Below, one piece after another: positions 1 through 11,315 of a DNA stretch of 64,000 nt. Under the pieces are notes generated by a model. It did not search any database. It was not told the origin of the DNA and saw only the letters and a list, made by a program, of their open reading frames with translations. The position numbers were made by a program, and so were the translations under genes. Within the stretch, counting starts at the first letter, position 1. The number at the start of each line of letters is the position of its first letter. Source of the stretch: Acanthaster planci (Eukaryota; Echinodermata; Asteroidea; Valvatida; Acanthasteridae); assembly GCF_001949145.1 (NCBI RefSeq), contig NW_019091384.1:1654389-1718388 (forward strand), read 5' to 3'.

Positions 1-170
1 GCTCTGTACAGGATGGTGCCAAGGAAAACTGTTGACAACAGAGAGTAAAACTGACCACTTTTTTTACCCAAAGCAACAGAAGTAAGTCTTGTTTCAAGAC
101 AGAAGCATTTATGCTAAAATGTAAAGCAATCACATACTTCATGGAGGACTTAACACAGGAGGACACCTAC
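1..170. other. Intron sequence of DGLUCY
   Basis: This follows the donor of exon h on the minus strand. No further DGLUCY exon was recognised up to base 1. Confidence 0.6.
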
Positions 171-445
171 TCTGTCAACACTTGGCAGCTCACTTCTAAA
201 CCGTTGACGATCTTCATCACTTGGTGGAAACCCAACTGCCCTTCTCTTGTACCTCTCATGGATGGGGCAGACGCTGACCAGGTACAAGCCCACTGCGACT
301 GCATAGCCTCCCCAGTTAGATACCCCAGCAGTTAGCAGGAAGTCAGAGGCAACAGAGCACGTGATTGTTGGGCCTTGCGGGATGTCAAGGTGAACCATAT
401 CTCTAACTTTGCCCATGCGGAGCTCATTGCCACCGTCTCCAATAC
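171..445 (-). CDS. DGLUCY: DGLUCY exon h (G-D-G-G-N-E motif)
   Basis: 275 bp. Acceptor CATCCTCAG, donor AGA|GTAGGT in phase 0. It carries the G-D-G-G-N-E-L turn and GVSNWGGYAVAV, the best conserved part of the family. The protein should continue by a further 50 or so residues in exon(s) beyond base 1. Confidence 0.94.
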
Positions 446-3400
446 CTGAGGATGAGAAAAGAAGGCTTGTGGTAGATATGCTTGCACATAAGTCATTTGG
501 CCCAAAGTAGCCTGCAAAGACCTATACCAACATTTACACCCTTGCACTGTTAAAAATTGAAATGCCCAGCCTGCATATCACAGAGAAACCTGGATTGACA
601 CTAATGTATGCTGAAGTTGAAGTATTCTTCCCAGTGTGTTTTTTTTTTTTGTGTGAGAAATAGTTATTAAAGACAAATTCATATTGACTTTCTGTTCATG
701 TTAATATCAAAGTCTGCAGCCTTGCGGAACTAATTGCACTGTAGGAAATCGCAGTCTTTTATCCAGTGAAGCACATACCTGATGTATGAACTTTTGGTAG
801 ATCAGCAGCTGCCAGGAAGAGCCAATCAATGCCACCAACGAGGCGACCTACATCAATGGCCTTCATGGTATAGTACCCTCCATCCTCAGCCTTTCCTGAC
901 CTCTCAATGGCAAGCAGGTGGTCATAGCGTGGGGTGTTGCTACCATCATTCAGCAAGAACTTCTTGGCTGTCTCTAGGCTGTCTTCCTCCCCTTCTGGTG
1001 GGAACTGAACCACAGATATTGGCCTCACCAAAACGTCTGAAGGAAAAAAGAGGAAGGTCAAGTCAAATGTCTTTTCCTCTGTGTGATAAATTTCAGCAAG
1101 GTTTACCGTGAAAAACAAAATCGTGGTTTGAATATCCCTCTTCCTTCAATGCTCCGGATACAGTGGGCAGAAATAACTTCCTACTGCACCGTTTATCAAC
1201 TGCTATACCTCCACACCCTCTGTAAATTCCTCCATGCACTAATGCCTCCATTAGTGGTACATTCAAAAATCCTTCCTCCACTGCAATTTTATGCAAAACA
1301 TGTTAACCATACCCTTTATATGTCACCTACTTTTCTCCACCATTGCTTCCAATACCATGGTCAGTGGTCCATACAGTGCATTGTCCACAACCAAGTCTAC
1401 CTCCTTGCCCAGTATCTGCAGCATCATTGCTATAGCAATGGCACCTGGAGGTCCATCATTCCCATAGGGGTTCTTGTTATTCAGGAAGCAAGGGAAGCCT
1501 GTTGTCACAGCAACAGATGAGGCATGGGATAGGGCCAGGACTGACTTCAAGAGATCGTCAGGGACAACAAGGTTGTCGATTTGCCTGTTACCTGCATCGT
1601 TTCATCATGCAGTGATTGAAATTGAAATTCAAGTTTCACTCTAAAATCAAAGTCAGTACTCGAGCTGGTTCTCAGAAACTAAACTGCGAACAAAATACTC
1701 AAAGGTAGGACTAAAAAAGGCACCCAATTTTCATTTAATAAATTGCCCAACCCTATTTTATCATTACACATCATGATTTTAAAGGATCCAGGAAATGAAT
1801 TTTTCTTAGAATCACTTTTTGTGTATCTCTGTATTCAACTTCAATGTATGAAGACTGTTTGAAAACTTTTTGAGTTACGTGAACTGAACTGTGCACTTTT
1901 TTAAACATTGAAAATTGACACTAGCCTTTCAGGTTGCACGTCTTCATGTGCAAATTTTGATCATTTCTGTGAAAAGGACTTTTGCTGGATTATTGCCATA
2001 TACTTACACATCAATAAAATGACAAAGAAAATGAAATCTGCCATAGGAGTTTTTAAAAGAAATCTAGAAATTTTCTGTGCACAGATCAATGCAACATTGA
2101 GATTCAGTGCCTTGGATGACATCATAGTTCTGCTCCTGAATATGCAGATATGCATTAGCATAAAACCAAAAAGTATCAAAACACAGGTTAAAATTGCAAA
2201 ACAGAAATGTTAAATGAGGTTAATTGAAACCTAAAGATGCAATTTCAAGGGTTTTTAGTAAAATTTATAGAAATATTTCTATTTCCTGGTTCCTTTAACA
2301 TTAAAGTGTGATGATGAATATTCATACTTTCACAACTGTGGAGGTTTGAACGTTGAATTCTGGCTTGTGTTATTTTACTTTGCTTACCTGTTTCGCCGGG
2401 CAGATTTGAACCTGTTACAAACATAACAGTCATTCTCAATGAAAAGCCTAGCGACTGCGAACTTATGGTCTGAATGGTCATTCCAAATGAATTAAGCTAA
2501 AACTTAACTTGCTTAAAACAATTTTGATGAAAATGAATAGTGTTCAATGTTTGTTTAATTCACTCACCCAAATTTTCAGCTATTAAACCCTCTAGCTGTT
2601 TGATTTTTCTCATGACGGCTTCAGATGTCACACTGGCCCAGAAGGGCTTTTCACAGAGTGTGATCACTTTGATGTCAGCCGGGGAGTCATCTTGGCCTTG
2701 GACAGGTGTGTCTGAGATGTAGACACTGTCATTCTCATGATGTGTGAAAGCAAGGGATGGTTCTGTATCAAGACAAACAAATCGGGAAAAAAGTCAGTCC
2801 CAGGCGATTTCACTTGAGGAGTAGGAATCTTTGTCTTTTGTCAACAAGGGACAATGCTCCCTCTACTCCATTGCCTTTGTAATGACGGAAAATCTATGCA
2901 CTAGAACCGCATAAAAACCAGTCACTTATATCAAATTATGGTTAAAACCTTAAAAATTTCAACAATTTGCTTTAGCATCGTTTGTACGATAAAATGGCTC
3001 TTTTATAGGAGGGTTGAGTTCAAGGTAGTGATTTCTCTATCTCTTAACACTTCTATAAAAAGTCTTCTTAAGAGGTCTTAACCGAAATAGGTGCTCCGGA
3101 CAGGTAACCGTTTGACAGATATAATTGCTCCAAGAGTGTTAAATATCAAAATATCACTGAAACACTTTTGACAGACAGGAATGACTCACTGACAGTTTTG
3201 ATGGCTTCGATTACCGTAGTTCCACAGGCCCAAAAAACAGGAATGTCGTCGTCATGGAATTTCATAGGACCACAATATTCAGGCCTATCGATGTTTGTTA
3301 TCCCAATGAAAGCTGTAAGTTAAAGGCAAGTTGTTTCGCATGTTTAACTACTCGATGTGATTTGTTGATTGCACTCAGAATTCCAATGGAAATGGCTTGA

Positions 3401-5968
3401 CTATTTTGCTTCCTTTCCTTTGCACTTTCTTGAATCTCTGTTTTTGGAGTGAAGCTGTGCGGAAAACAGGTTGGCAAATTATCAACCTTTGGAAATGTGC
3501 TATAGTGATGTTCTGTTATTTTCAGGACCAATATTGGAAATGTGTGCGAGGTGATGAGTCTGTTTTTCACAACAGACACAAGGTATAGGATGCGGACAGA
3601 ATTTTGGTTATGCAAAAGTTAATTCGTTTCTCGTGATAGAGTTCCTTTTAAATTCAGGGCTTGCCCAGCCCATTCAAGTTTTAAAAAAGGAGTAAATACC
3701 AAAACAAAACAAATCCTCTCACTTTAAACGGTTTCATCTCTGAGCTTCTTCCTGCCTAATACTTACCTGGATCGCCTATGTGGACAGGAGCACCATGGTA
3801 ATTGATCAAAGGGTGGGTCACTCTAACTGCAGTCTCCACTAGATCACGTGGGATGGGTCTCAATGATACCACCATGTTGCATTTGAACAGCCCAATGGGA
3901 TGGCACTTCACACTGGTCTGGGAAAATGATAATGCGAGAATTCAAACAAGAATTTGAAGACATTGACACAATTAATGACAAGGGAACAGTGTTGCGATGG
4001 AGTCCTGCACTCGTCCTCTTACAAAGCACAGGAGTGAAAACTTACAAAGGAATACTTTTGCCATTCATTTGAACCCATTGAAGACCAGTTGAACTTGAAG
4101 ACTTGTGATTGAGATGCAGGGGGTTTCTGGTGGACTCAACCACAATGTACGGGTGGTGTAGTAATAAGGAACACATAGCAAACTGCTTAACGGTCATATT
4201 CCGATGTATTTTCTTACCTTGTACTGGCTCACAGCACAATTTTGCTCCTGGTTTCTCAGCGGTACGCCAGCAGCCTGCAAAGCCTGATCAAAGGAAAAAC
4301 TACAGCCACTATAGAAGAAGATGAAATCCTTCAAAGCTTCTTGGAAATCCAAGAGATTCTCTACGGTGTGCGTGAATTCCCCATTCTCCATGACATTATA
4401 CGCCGGCAGATCTGTCCTGTGTGTGGATAATGAAAACAGTTTGATGTGGCCAATTGAATACATCAAGATTGAGCTATTTTTGAAACATTGTTTAACACAA
4501 CATTGATCTGAAAACTAAGCACAAAAAATGTGGCAAGGTTTGCCATTTAAATAAGTTGAAACAAAACTTCCCTCACGTGACAGCTGTACTACATAAAAGG
4601 ATTTACCTCAAAAAAATCTGTCAAGTTCTCATTTAAGGAAACTACAGAGAAGAAAGTAGCCCGTGTTACAATGTAAGTTATTCCTATATTAAGCATGAAT
4701 TAAAACTATGATCTACTTTGGTTTTTATCCTTTTTAAGTCATTCCCTGTGTTCTTAACACGTTTAAACTGCTTATGGTGTATTCTTTAGAATTATTTCAA
4801 AGTGGAGTTCTTCCAAAAGTCAAATCATGTCAATCTTAAAAATAAATTCCAGGATTCTCTGTAAAAGAGCATGAAACTAAAAATGATGTGCTTTATTGCA
4901 GTTTGTGCAAAAATGTTTACTTTCTGGCTTTTACATAAATGTACTTGAATGAAGCATGTAATAGGATTTCATGACAAATGCATGAAGCACAGCTTTATTT
5001 ACATGTTGCAGTGACTTTCCACCTCCTTTGTAGCAGTAAAAGGGAGAAACGTAGACATTTTGGATTTTATGCTAATAAAGATTTCCATATTCATGAGACA
5101 AAGCATACAGTACACACAAGTAATGTAATGTAATGTAATGAATGAATGAATGAATGAACGAACGAACGAACGAACGAATGAGTTGAGTTTGAGTTTTGCA
5201 CTGCTCTTGTGGCAACAAGTTCCTTGTGTGACGTCAATATCGCACCTCCGCGCATACGTTGATTAAAGTGTTCTCTTTGAATTGAACAAATTACTATCAT
5301 CTGTTCACTTCCAATGAAAACAAGTATTTTGTATTAGTTGTAATATGTAGTAATATGCATGAAATGAGTTGACCTGAAAATCTGCAGCATAGTTCCTTTC
5401 AAGAAACACACATTAAAACGGGGTTAACCATGGTTAACATCCAACCAATTGACAGGAATGAAAAATACGGCAAAGTAAAACCATTCTGCCAACTTTTTGT
5501 CCCGCTATAAAATCAAAACTATACCGGTACATGTCAATGTTTTATATTCACTGACATAAGAAATTTGTTTTAGGATAAAAACCAAACAATCATAAGCATG
5601 TAACAATAAATTAGAAATAGCTAGACAAAGACAGGAAATGAAACTATTAAAGAAAATGGGCCTCAAAAACTAAAGCTCGAAAAATCCCATTGCACGAGCC
5701 CTTAACTATTGAAACTATAAGTAATGACTTCAGATCGATTTTTTAATAATAACAACATATATTGTGATAATCTCTTTTATGTGATAAGGTGATAAGACAA
5801 TAATTCATCACCTGATATCAGAATCGGTTTGTGTGAGACCTGGAGCGGTGAACTGACCGACGTCTGACTGGTACAAAAGAGGTAGGGGCCCAGAGTTAAA
5901 GGCGCAGAACTTCGTAAAGTCTTCAGCCAGTGATTTGTGTAGCCCCAACAAATTGGTTTGAACATGAC
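171..5968 (-). CDS. DGLUCY: D-glutamate cyclase, mitochondrial (eight coding exons, both ends missing)
   Basis: Predicted to convert D-glutamate to 5-oxo-D-proline in the mitochondrial matrix. Exons in reading order on the minus strand: 5968-5812, 4416-4218, 3917-3767, 3312-3190, 2762-2568, 1591-1331, 1036-779, 445-171. Every junction has AG acceptors and GT donors, and all phases match (2,0,1,1,1,1,1 from first to last junction). The translation follows vertebrate DGLUCY (formerly C14orf159) from its N-terminal third nearly to the end. Seen directly: the DUF1445-type segment FFYSGCSFSFDQALQAAGVP, the stretch NMVVSLRPIPRDLVE, and the C-terminal DUF4392-type segments DGPPGAIAIAMMLQ, RYDHLLAIERSGKAEDGGYY, a G-D-G-G-N-E-L turn and GVSNWGGYA. 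The reading frame joins cleanly with no stops, so it looks like an intact gene. The C-terminal exon(s) are left of the window. The transit-peptide exon is not settled. Function is by family homology. Confidence 0.93.
779..1036 (-). CDS. DGLUCY: DGLUCY exon g
   Basis: 258 bp. Acceptor TTCCTTCAG, donor TCAG|GTATGT. It includes TPRYDHLLAIERSGKAEDGG and DWLFLAAADLP. The donor splits the glycine codon before the I-G-D-G-G-N-E motif of the following exon. Confidence 0.94.
1331..1591 (-). CDS. DGLUCY: DGLUCY exon f (start of the DUF4392 domain)
   Basis: 261 bp. Acceptor CGATGCAG, donor AAAA|GTAGGT. It includes LALSHASSVAVTTGFP and DGPPGAIAIAMMLQILGKEV. Phase 1 at the donor fits the next acceptor at 1036, so the open frame at 1093-1296 is skipped as intron. 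Confidence 0.93.
2568..2762 (-). CDS. DGLUCY: DGLUCY exon e (linker to the C-terminal domain)
   Basis: 195 bp. Acceptor TTGATACAG, donor TTGG|GTGAGT. It starts with the conserved P-S-L-A-F-T and ends in the helix VMRKIKQLEGLIAEN before the C-terminal domain. It is the most divergent exon, as in other animals. Confidence 0.88.
3190..3312 (-). CDS. DGLUCY: DGLUCY exon d
   Basis: 123 bp. Acceptor AACTTACAG, donor TCA|GTGAGT. It includes DDDIPVFWACGTTVIEAIK, which lines up with the P-V-F-W segment of vertebrate DGLUCY. Confidence 0.9.
3767..3917 (-). CDS. DGLUCY: DGLUCY exon c
   Basis: 151 bp. Acceptor TTTTCCCAG, donor CAG|GTAAGT. It encodes a segment with NMVVSLRPIPRDLVE and ends in PVHIGDP, both conserved in the family. 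Confidence 0.93.
4218..4416 (-). CDS. DGLUCY: DGLUCY exon b (DUF1445 core)
   Basis: 199 bp. Acceptor ACACACAG, donor AAG|GTAAGA. It carries the family signature FFYSGCSFSFDQALQAAGVP, the strongest single match in this gene, and leaves in phase 0. Confidence 0.95.
5121..5181. repeat. Compound microsatellite TAATG / AATG / AACG
   Basis: Four TAATG units pass into four AATG units and then about five AACG units, inside a DGLUCY intron. The stepwise change suggests decay and re-expansion of one slippage-prone tract. Confidence 0.95.
5812..5968 (-). CDS. DGLUCY: DGLUCY exon a (first exon placed with confidence)
   Basis: 157 bp. The acceptor is a pyrimidine/ACACAG site just right of 5968 and the donor is CAG|GTGATG. 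It encodes the conserved segment around KSLAEDFTKFCAFNSGPLPL. The exon enters in phase 1, so at least one upstream exon must exist. It leaves in phase 2, matching the next exon. Confidence 0.9.
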
Positions 5969-6771
5969 CTGTGTGTATGTTTTTATAGGAGAAAGAAGGA
6001 ATGTGGGAAAATGCAAGATAAGATTGGCCATTCAAATTTTGATCAAAATATTCCAAGAAACAATCTTTGTAAAATCCCACCCTATCCAATTGCAGATTCA
6101 AACGGTTCACATTGGTACTGCTAATGTCAGAACTGTTTTATCAGCAAATTTGATTTACAATTATAGTGTTATACGCCCATAGTTCTGAATTCAAAGATAT
6201 TTAAAATAATGGTGAATTCTGTAGCGACACTATAACCGTCAGTTATTTAGTTTCATAATCAACCACATGTTCCGTAATTTACCTTGACCTACTCCAACCA
6301 TGCTCTTCAAACCAATCGACAATTAATACTGGGATATTAAACCAATAAAAGAAAGAAGGTGTCTTATAAACCCTTCAGTCTACAGCGCTCTACGTACCCA
6401 AACAGTCACTACATATGCAAATTCCCCAGGTGCCTATTGTGACGGGCATCCCTCAGCCTAAGTTGATTGGATCAAAATCTAGCACTGTTTTGGGCAGAGT
6501 CAATCTTCCCATCTTCCCGACCTAAGGTTCTTCCCTAGACATGAGACCCGCAGAGCGACCTCAAAGGTTAAGGGTGCGGGTCCGTTTTGGAGGAAATATA
6601 CCACCAATTGTGACTGAGTGTTAACTAACTCTGGGCCACAGCAGCAACACTCAGATGCATCATATACATGTACATGTACATATGTATGCACCACGCACAT
6701 CGGCAATACACTGCGCATCAGCAAAGTCAAACTGCGTCAATATTGCTCCACTGCATAAGCAACACACCATT
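5969..6771. other. Upstream flank of DGLUCY, no gene recognised
   Basis: Only short open frames without recognisable content. A TACATGTACATGTACATATG run lies near 6664. An undetected DGLUCY exon could lie here. Confidence 0.5.
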
Positions 6772-7080
6772 GGGTGCGTTCGATTAGTTTACACGTGTAA
6801 GTCAAACTCACACAGAGCGTTCGTTTAGCCATCACGTGATCCTCGTGCCTACCCTGGTACGACCCCGGCTGGTGAGCGGGTCTCTGGAGGCTTCCCGAGT
6901 GTAATGACGTCTGGAAGGACTGTTCGTGCATGGACGTAACGTACATTATGGAACGTGGCGGGGACTTGACCTTTTTCCCAGAATGCCTTGGCGAGTGCAC
7001 TGCAGCGTTCGATTACCCTCATTTCGAGGCTTCCCTTGGTGTTACACTGGTGTATTCAGGAAAGCTAATCGAACGCAACC
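6772..7080. mobile_element. 309-bp MITE, family M1, copy 1
   Basis: The left end GGGTGCGTTCGATTAG matches the inverted right end CTAATCGAACGCAACC. The flanks read ATT on both sides, which could be a 3-bp target duplication. The same length and ends recur at 13864-14172 with high identity. There is no transposase frame, so it is a non-autonomous DNA transposon; the superfamily is not settled. Confidence 0.85.
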
Positions 7081-9138
7081 ATTGTGGAGCTGTCCCCTTG
7101 TACGTGCCGTGGTAGTTTTCGAGTTCTGTGGGCAAGGCGAAAACGTGGACATGCAGCACGCAAGCAGCATCGAGTTCATGTTAAAGATTTTGGAGTGGCA
7201 CATCTGTTGTCAGAATTTTAATGGAAAACGTTTGTGAACATTTTGCACCTTGATAAGATCAATATCAGTGGACAGCTATTCTATACAAGCAAAGCTTTTT
7301 GGGGAACCTGCGGTATCTAAAAAATCTGTGAATGTCCAGTATCTGTAGCCGCGCTGAGGAGATTATATCAGGGAGGGGATACTGAATAGTCCCATTATTT
7401 CGGGGCTACAGACAGATTTTAAATTACCAATTTTCACTTTTAATTTTATTTTATTGCATTGTATTTTATAACCAAATCCTCTTAATAAATCATACATTTT
7501 TTCTCATATCAACCGCTGCGTATGTATTTACTCCAAGAGAAGTTAGTGTTTTAGCCAGTTATTTAACAGTCAGCACAAGCACACTTCAGCAATACATTAT
7601 TTCATACTATGTTTCAGTGATGACCTCATATTTACAAAATAATGTTTAAGGAACAACCAAAATTAAAGACAAGAAACCATAAGGTTGATTAAAATCCTTT
7701 TAGTATGTACATTTGTTCGTGAGGAAAGGTCGTGAGTATTCATGCCGCCTCTATACGTCGGTGTGTTAAATTAAGACTTGTCTCGAAAAGGGTGTTTTCT
7801 CTTTAAATTAAAAAACAAATAGCAAGGAAACCTGTCTGTGCGAGAAAGTTAAAGGGATATTCAGTTGACTTTATTTTTAAAAAGGTTTCAGGATTATCCC
7901 AAGAAGGTTGCTGTTGTAAATGAGATTTGTCATCAGCGTCAACAAGGCTACTTTTACTACTTTACTACTTTCAAAAACAGTAAAGCATATGCAACTTCAT
8001 GAACGATGGCTCTGCTCGCTGATGTACTCTAGGGTTTTGCGATCAGCATGGAGAGAGAATTCACTGGTGGTGATACCTACGTATGTGCATATTGAGCTTC
8101 CTGGAAAGTGTAGGCTGTCAAGTTTTCATAGATTTCAATGTTGTTTGTTAATAGGGAGTCGTAACGATCCTCTGCAGAGCCGCTCACTTGCCAACACCTG
8201 AACACATAACTTGCCCGAAGGCCCATTAGGTTTCGCATTGCAGAGAGCCGGAGTTTCAAAACGTGTATCTAACGTAATGGTAAAGCAGAAGAAAGAAAGA
8301 CGAGATCTGTTTCTCGGTTTTAGTGCACTTGCTTTTTTGAAGGAGGGCTTAATCTTATTTTTCGAAGTTTGCCTCTGAAGAAATCCAAATCTATTGAATG
8401 TATCCACATCTGCTTACATCTTGCATACCCCTCCCCCTTAATTAATCTGCCGAATGCTGACAAAGCGTGGGCTGAATCTCTTGCAAGCTACTAAAATGTT
8501 TCCGGGGTTACTTTTCAAGCCACTATTTAGTTTCTATGTTGAACCGTTCGCAAATAACAAGATCGAGGAACGTGACGGGCCAGGAACCATACTATTAGTA
8601 ACAATTTATTCATAAGTTTAGCTTAATGTCACGGTCACACGAACAAAAATCAAATCAAGTTGTAACATAACCCACGTAGCTGCTCTGTAGTGAGCGATGT
8701 GTCTACTAGCATGTAGTAAGGTAAACAACATTGTGATATTTCTCCTTAAATTGTCACTGTTCGTTTCACACTTAGAATGCAGATGTACAAGTTGCTAACA
8801 TGATGAACATGACTAATGCGCCATGCTTCTGCACAGCTCTGATTGTATGTACATGTACCTTTTTCCTTATGATCAAATCTTGCATCATCCTTTAAGACGG
8901 TCTCATTGATAGTGATCCTATCATTAGTTCAGTTTTTGTGAAGCTAACGTTCGTCCTGCGTGCTTGTGTGTTGCATGGCCACGGTTTGGCCGTACCCTAA
9001 GAAAACTACCACGGCCCGTACACGGGGATACCGTAGCTCCACAAGTGGAACGGTATTATAATGCTTTGAATACACCATGTAATTCGCTGACAACACATAA
9101 TGGATTCACTACTGTAGCGCCCCGCGCGACGCATTATG
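7081..9138. other. No gene recognised
   Basis: Mostly AT-rich unique-looking sequence. It holds the tentative presequence exon at 8188-8238 and an ACATGTAC near 8850. Short open frames here show no recognisable domain. Confidence 0.5.
8188..8238 (-). CDS. Candidate transit-peptide exon upstream of DGLUCY (tentative)
   Basis: A minus-strand ATG at 8238 opens a 17-codon frame, MRNLMGLRASYVFRCWQ, that runs to a good donor (CAA|GTGAGC). It is arginine-rich, lacks acidic residues and could form an amphipathic helix, like a mitochondrial presequence, and it lies on the right strand for DGLUCY. However, it ends in phase 0 while exon a needs phase 1, so another exon would have to lie between. Transcript evidence is needed to accept it. 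Confidence 0.2.
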
Positions 9139-9312
9139 AACAACACGAAATAGATTGAGAACTTCACATAATGGTTTGAGAACTTCACATAATGGATTGA
9201 CAACTTCACATAGTGGTTTTAGAACTTCATATAATGGATTGACAACGTCACATAATGGATTGACAACTGCACATATAAATGACTTGACAACACCACATAA
9301 TAGATTGAGGAC
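9139..9312. repeat. Minisatellite, about 21-bp unit (about 8 copies)
   Basis: Degenerate tandem units resembling AACTTCACATAATGGATTGAC run through this stretch; an isolated relative lies at about 9088-9110. The period is a multiple of three, so peptide-like repeats appear on both strands; I treat those as artefacts. Confidence 0.85.
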
Positions 9313-9414
9313 ACGATCAAACTCCAATTCTGAGCAATTTGGATGCAATCAGGAAAGTGGCACTATTTGAGCCATTTTGCCGAGGGATGGTTTTTCAAAA
9401 TGGCTACTTTTCTG

Positions 9415-9640
9415 GACAGGGACATTTTCTGCATTTAAAGGGTGGTCTGTTTCTGGTGAAAATTTCTCAAAAATTCATTGGTCAACCCCCCCAAAATTGA
9501 AAGGAAAATGAAAGAGGACGTATGGAACATCATTTTTCTGTGCAGCCTGAACACCTGCGAGAGTTGTGAGTAGTTTCTAAATATTTGTGAAGTATGGGGA
9601 TTTATCACTGCTGTCTATGGGAATTTTAGTGGTGCACCCT
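9415..9640. repeat. Dispersed repeat C, copy 1 (diverged)
   Basis: Several blocks recur in the same order and orientation at about 23280-23490: a GAAAATGAAA-type block, a CACCTGCGA-type block and TTTATCACTG followed by a GG-rich stretch. Identity is low, and I cannot name the family. Confidence 0.4.
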
Positions 9641-9650
9641 TCACATGAGC

Positions 9651-10060
9651 GCCGTCTGCGCATATCGAAACCGAGGCTCTCTGTATTGAACCTCGTCGCG
9701 CGCGCCCGCGGAGTTTTGCAGTATCCGGTTTGTGTGATGCATTGATCTGCATTTATAAATGAACATCAATGGTGTGCTGCTGCTTCAGTTTAAACCACGC
9801 CCACTGCACAAGATACACGACCATCGCAGGTAAGTTAGTTCGCGGTAAATTGCCGTTATTTTTTCTTTTGATTTTACGTGACAGTCACCCCGAAAGACTC
9901 TTCCACAAAAATTTGCAGCCTTAAAAGTCTGAATTTAACATACCTTTATGTATTTGGTGTCTTGACTCCTTACCTTCAATCGTCTGATCGTATTAAGAAT
10001 TGAAACTGACACATACAGCCTTGCTTTCAAACGCGGAAGTGCGCAGATCGACGCTAAAAG
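9651..10060 (+). repeat. Dispersed repeat A, copy 1
   Basis: About 410 bp, matched in inverted orientation by 24814-25350 with high identity, and partly by 63283-63346. Shared landmarks are GTTTAAACCACGCCCACTGC, GCGGTAAATT and the terminal GATCGACGCTAAAAG. It is non-coding and includes the short ATTGATC palindrome at 9740-9770. Together with copy 2 it brackets the virus-like element. Confidence 0.85.
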
Positions 10061-10870
10061 TGGGAGCTACTTCTTATACCATGGATGTAGAATCACATGC
10101 GAGCCAGCGTCGGCAAGGTACATGTACGTACAGCTTTGTACTTGCAACACCGTACATGCGACTCAGCCACGCAGTCTACAAACAGTTACCTTTAAGTTGT
10201 ACATACAACAGTACTGTTCTCCTCTGGTTTAGGAAACTTGAAGAAAATGCTCCTTTTTCTCCAACTAGGATTACACCTTCGAGCTTGATTTTTGATGATG
10301 ATTTCCTGGACTGTTCCTCTTCATTTTGCCACGGATAACCTTAACCCCAAAATGCCTCTTAAACTGTTTTTTAGAGAGGGGAAAAACATTGTGTGTACGT
10401 GGCTAAGTCCACGCAACGCCATCGTACCCTGCATTTTGTGGACGTCTTTTGTGCTGAGGTCAACACTATGTTTGACACGCCTGCACATACTCGGTACGGT
10501 CTGTTGGAAATATGAGAACGATAGATAAAAACGAGAAAGTCCCCAAATTTTGCAAAACCTGCTCTATTAGAGTGCAGTTTTCTGCAGTTACATTTTTACT
10601 TCTAATGATTATTCTTTGAACTAATTTCGAGCCCAAAGGGCGCTTCAAGAGGGGTGTGCATGTATCTGATCTACATACGTTTCCTCGATCGTGGACCTAC
10701 ATGTACCTTGACACATTCCTGACGTACTCTCCTTGAAGTATTTTCCAGATCGAAAGAGTTTCCGAGCCACCTCGGGCTCTGCCTGGGCAAGATCTGTTCT
10801 GCTAGGAAGCGACATCGAGTACGCAACGTCAGCTTCGGGGATGTAGATGAAAAACACCGTGGAATATGCC
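10061..10870. other. Unassigned flank between repeat A and a foldback
   Basis: Open frames occur on both strands, for example 10000-10338 plus and 10645-10857 minus. None has a recognisable domain. The minus one has coding-like codon use and ends near a possible donor (CAAG|GTACAT). Confidence 0.35.
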
Positions 10871-10996
10871 TAGTCCCACACGTAGTGGCTCTCTTTTACA
10901 ATCTGTCTCTTATCTGTCGCCACCTTTTTTTACAAGCTGTCTATTATCTGGCGAACAGACTGTAAAGAGAGTCACTACAGCCCTACGTGTGGGGTA
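10871..10996. mobile_element. Foldback element, about 126 bp
   Basis: The left arm (CCCACACGTAGTGGCTCTC) is repeated inverted at the right end (GAGAGTCACTACAGCCCTAC then GTGTGGGG), with a 7-base difference inside the arm. A solitary hairpin-forming MITE is the simplest reading. Confidence 0.65.
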
Positions 10997-11143
10997 GCTA
11001 CTCTCTGATCCGTAGGATTCGATACTGAGAGTCCAGTAGACTGGCCCCCAGTCTGGGGCTAGCGTAGGACCAGCTCATGCACCTACAAAATAGACCTGCT
11101 GTTCAGCAACGTTTGCATTGAAACATCAGGTCAATGCAAAGTG

Positions 11144-11315
11144 TAGTACTGTAAATGGAGAATTCTGGAGCATCTCTCCCAACCTCACTCATCGCTCCAC
11201 CGTAGCCGATCGGGCCCACCTCTCCAAAACTCGCGCAACCGCGTCGCTTTTCCAAGAACCTGAGCTCTGGGAGCGCAGTATAGTCTCCACCTCTACATGC
11301 TTGGGCTGGCATGCC
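11144..11315 (-). repeat. Dispersed repeat B, copy 1
   Basis: Matched in inverted orientation by 21020-21168. Shared blocks include TGGAGAATTCTGGAGCATCT, CACCTCTCC and AACTCGCGCAAC. Read on the minus strand it gives GYGGAMSEVGRDAPEFSIY; copy 2 gives a nearly identical peptide. Upstream of this block the two copies are out of frame with each other. Confidence 0.8.

Noticed and set aside
1093-1296. Minus-strand frame between DGLUCY exons f and g
   Set aside because: Skipping it gives matched phases and the expected protein; including it would add residues without counterpart in the family.
6737-7237. Frames of 61-103 codons on both strands
   Set aside because: Overlap the M1 MITE, whose second copy keeps DNA similarity but not these frames.
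9139-9312. CRISPR-like array
   Set aside because: Units are contiguous and degenerate with no unique spacers, and this is a eukaryotic genome.
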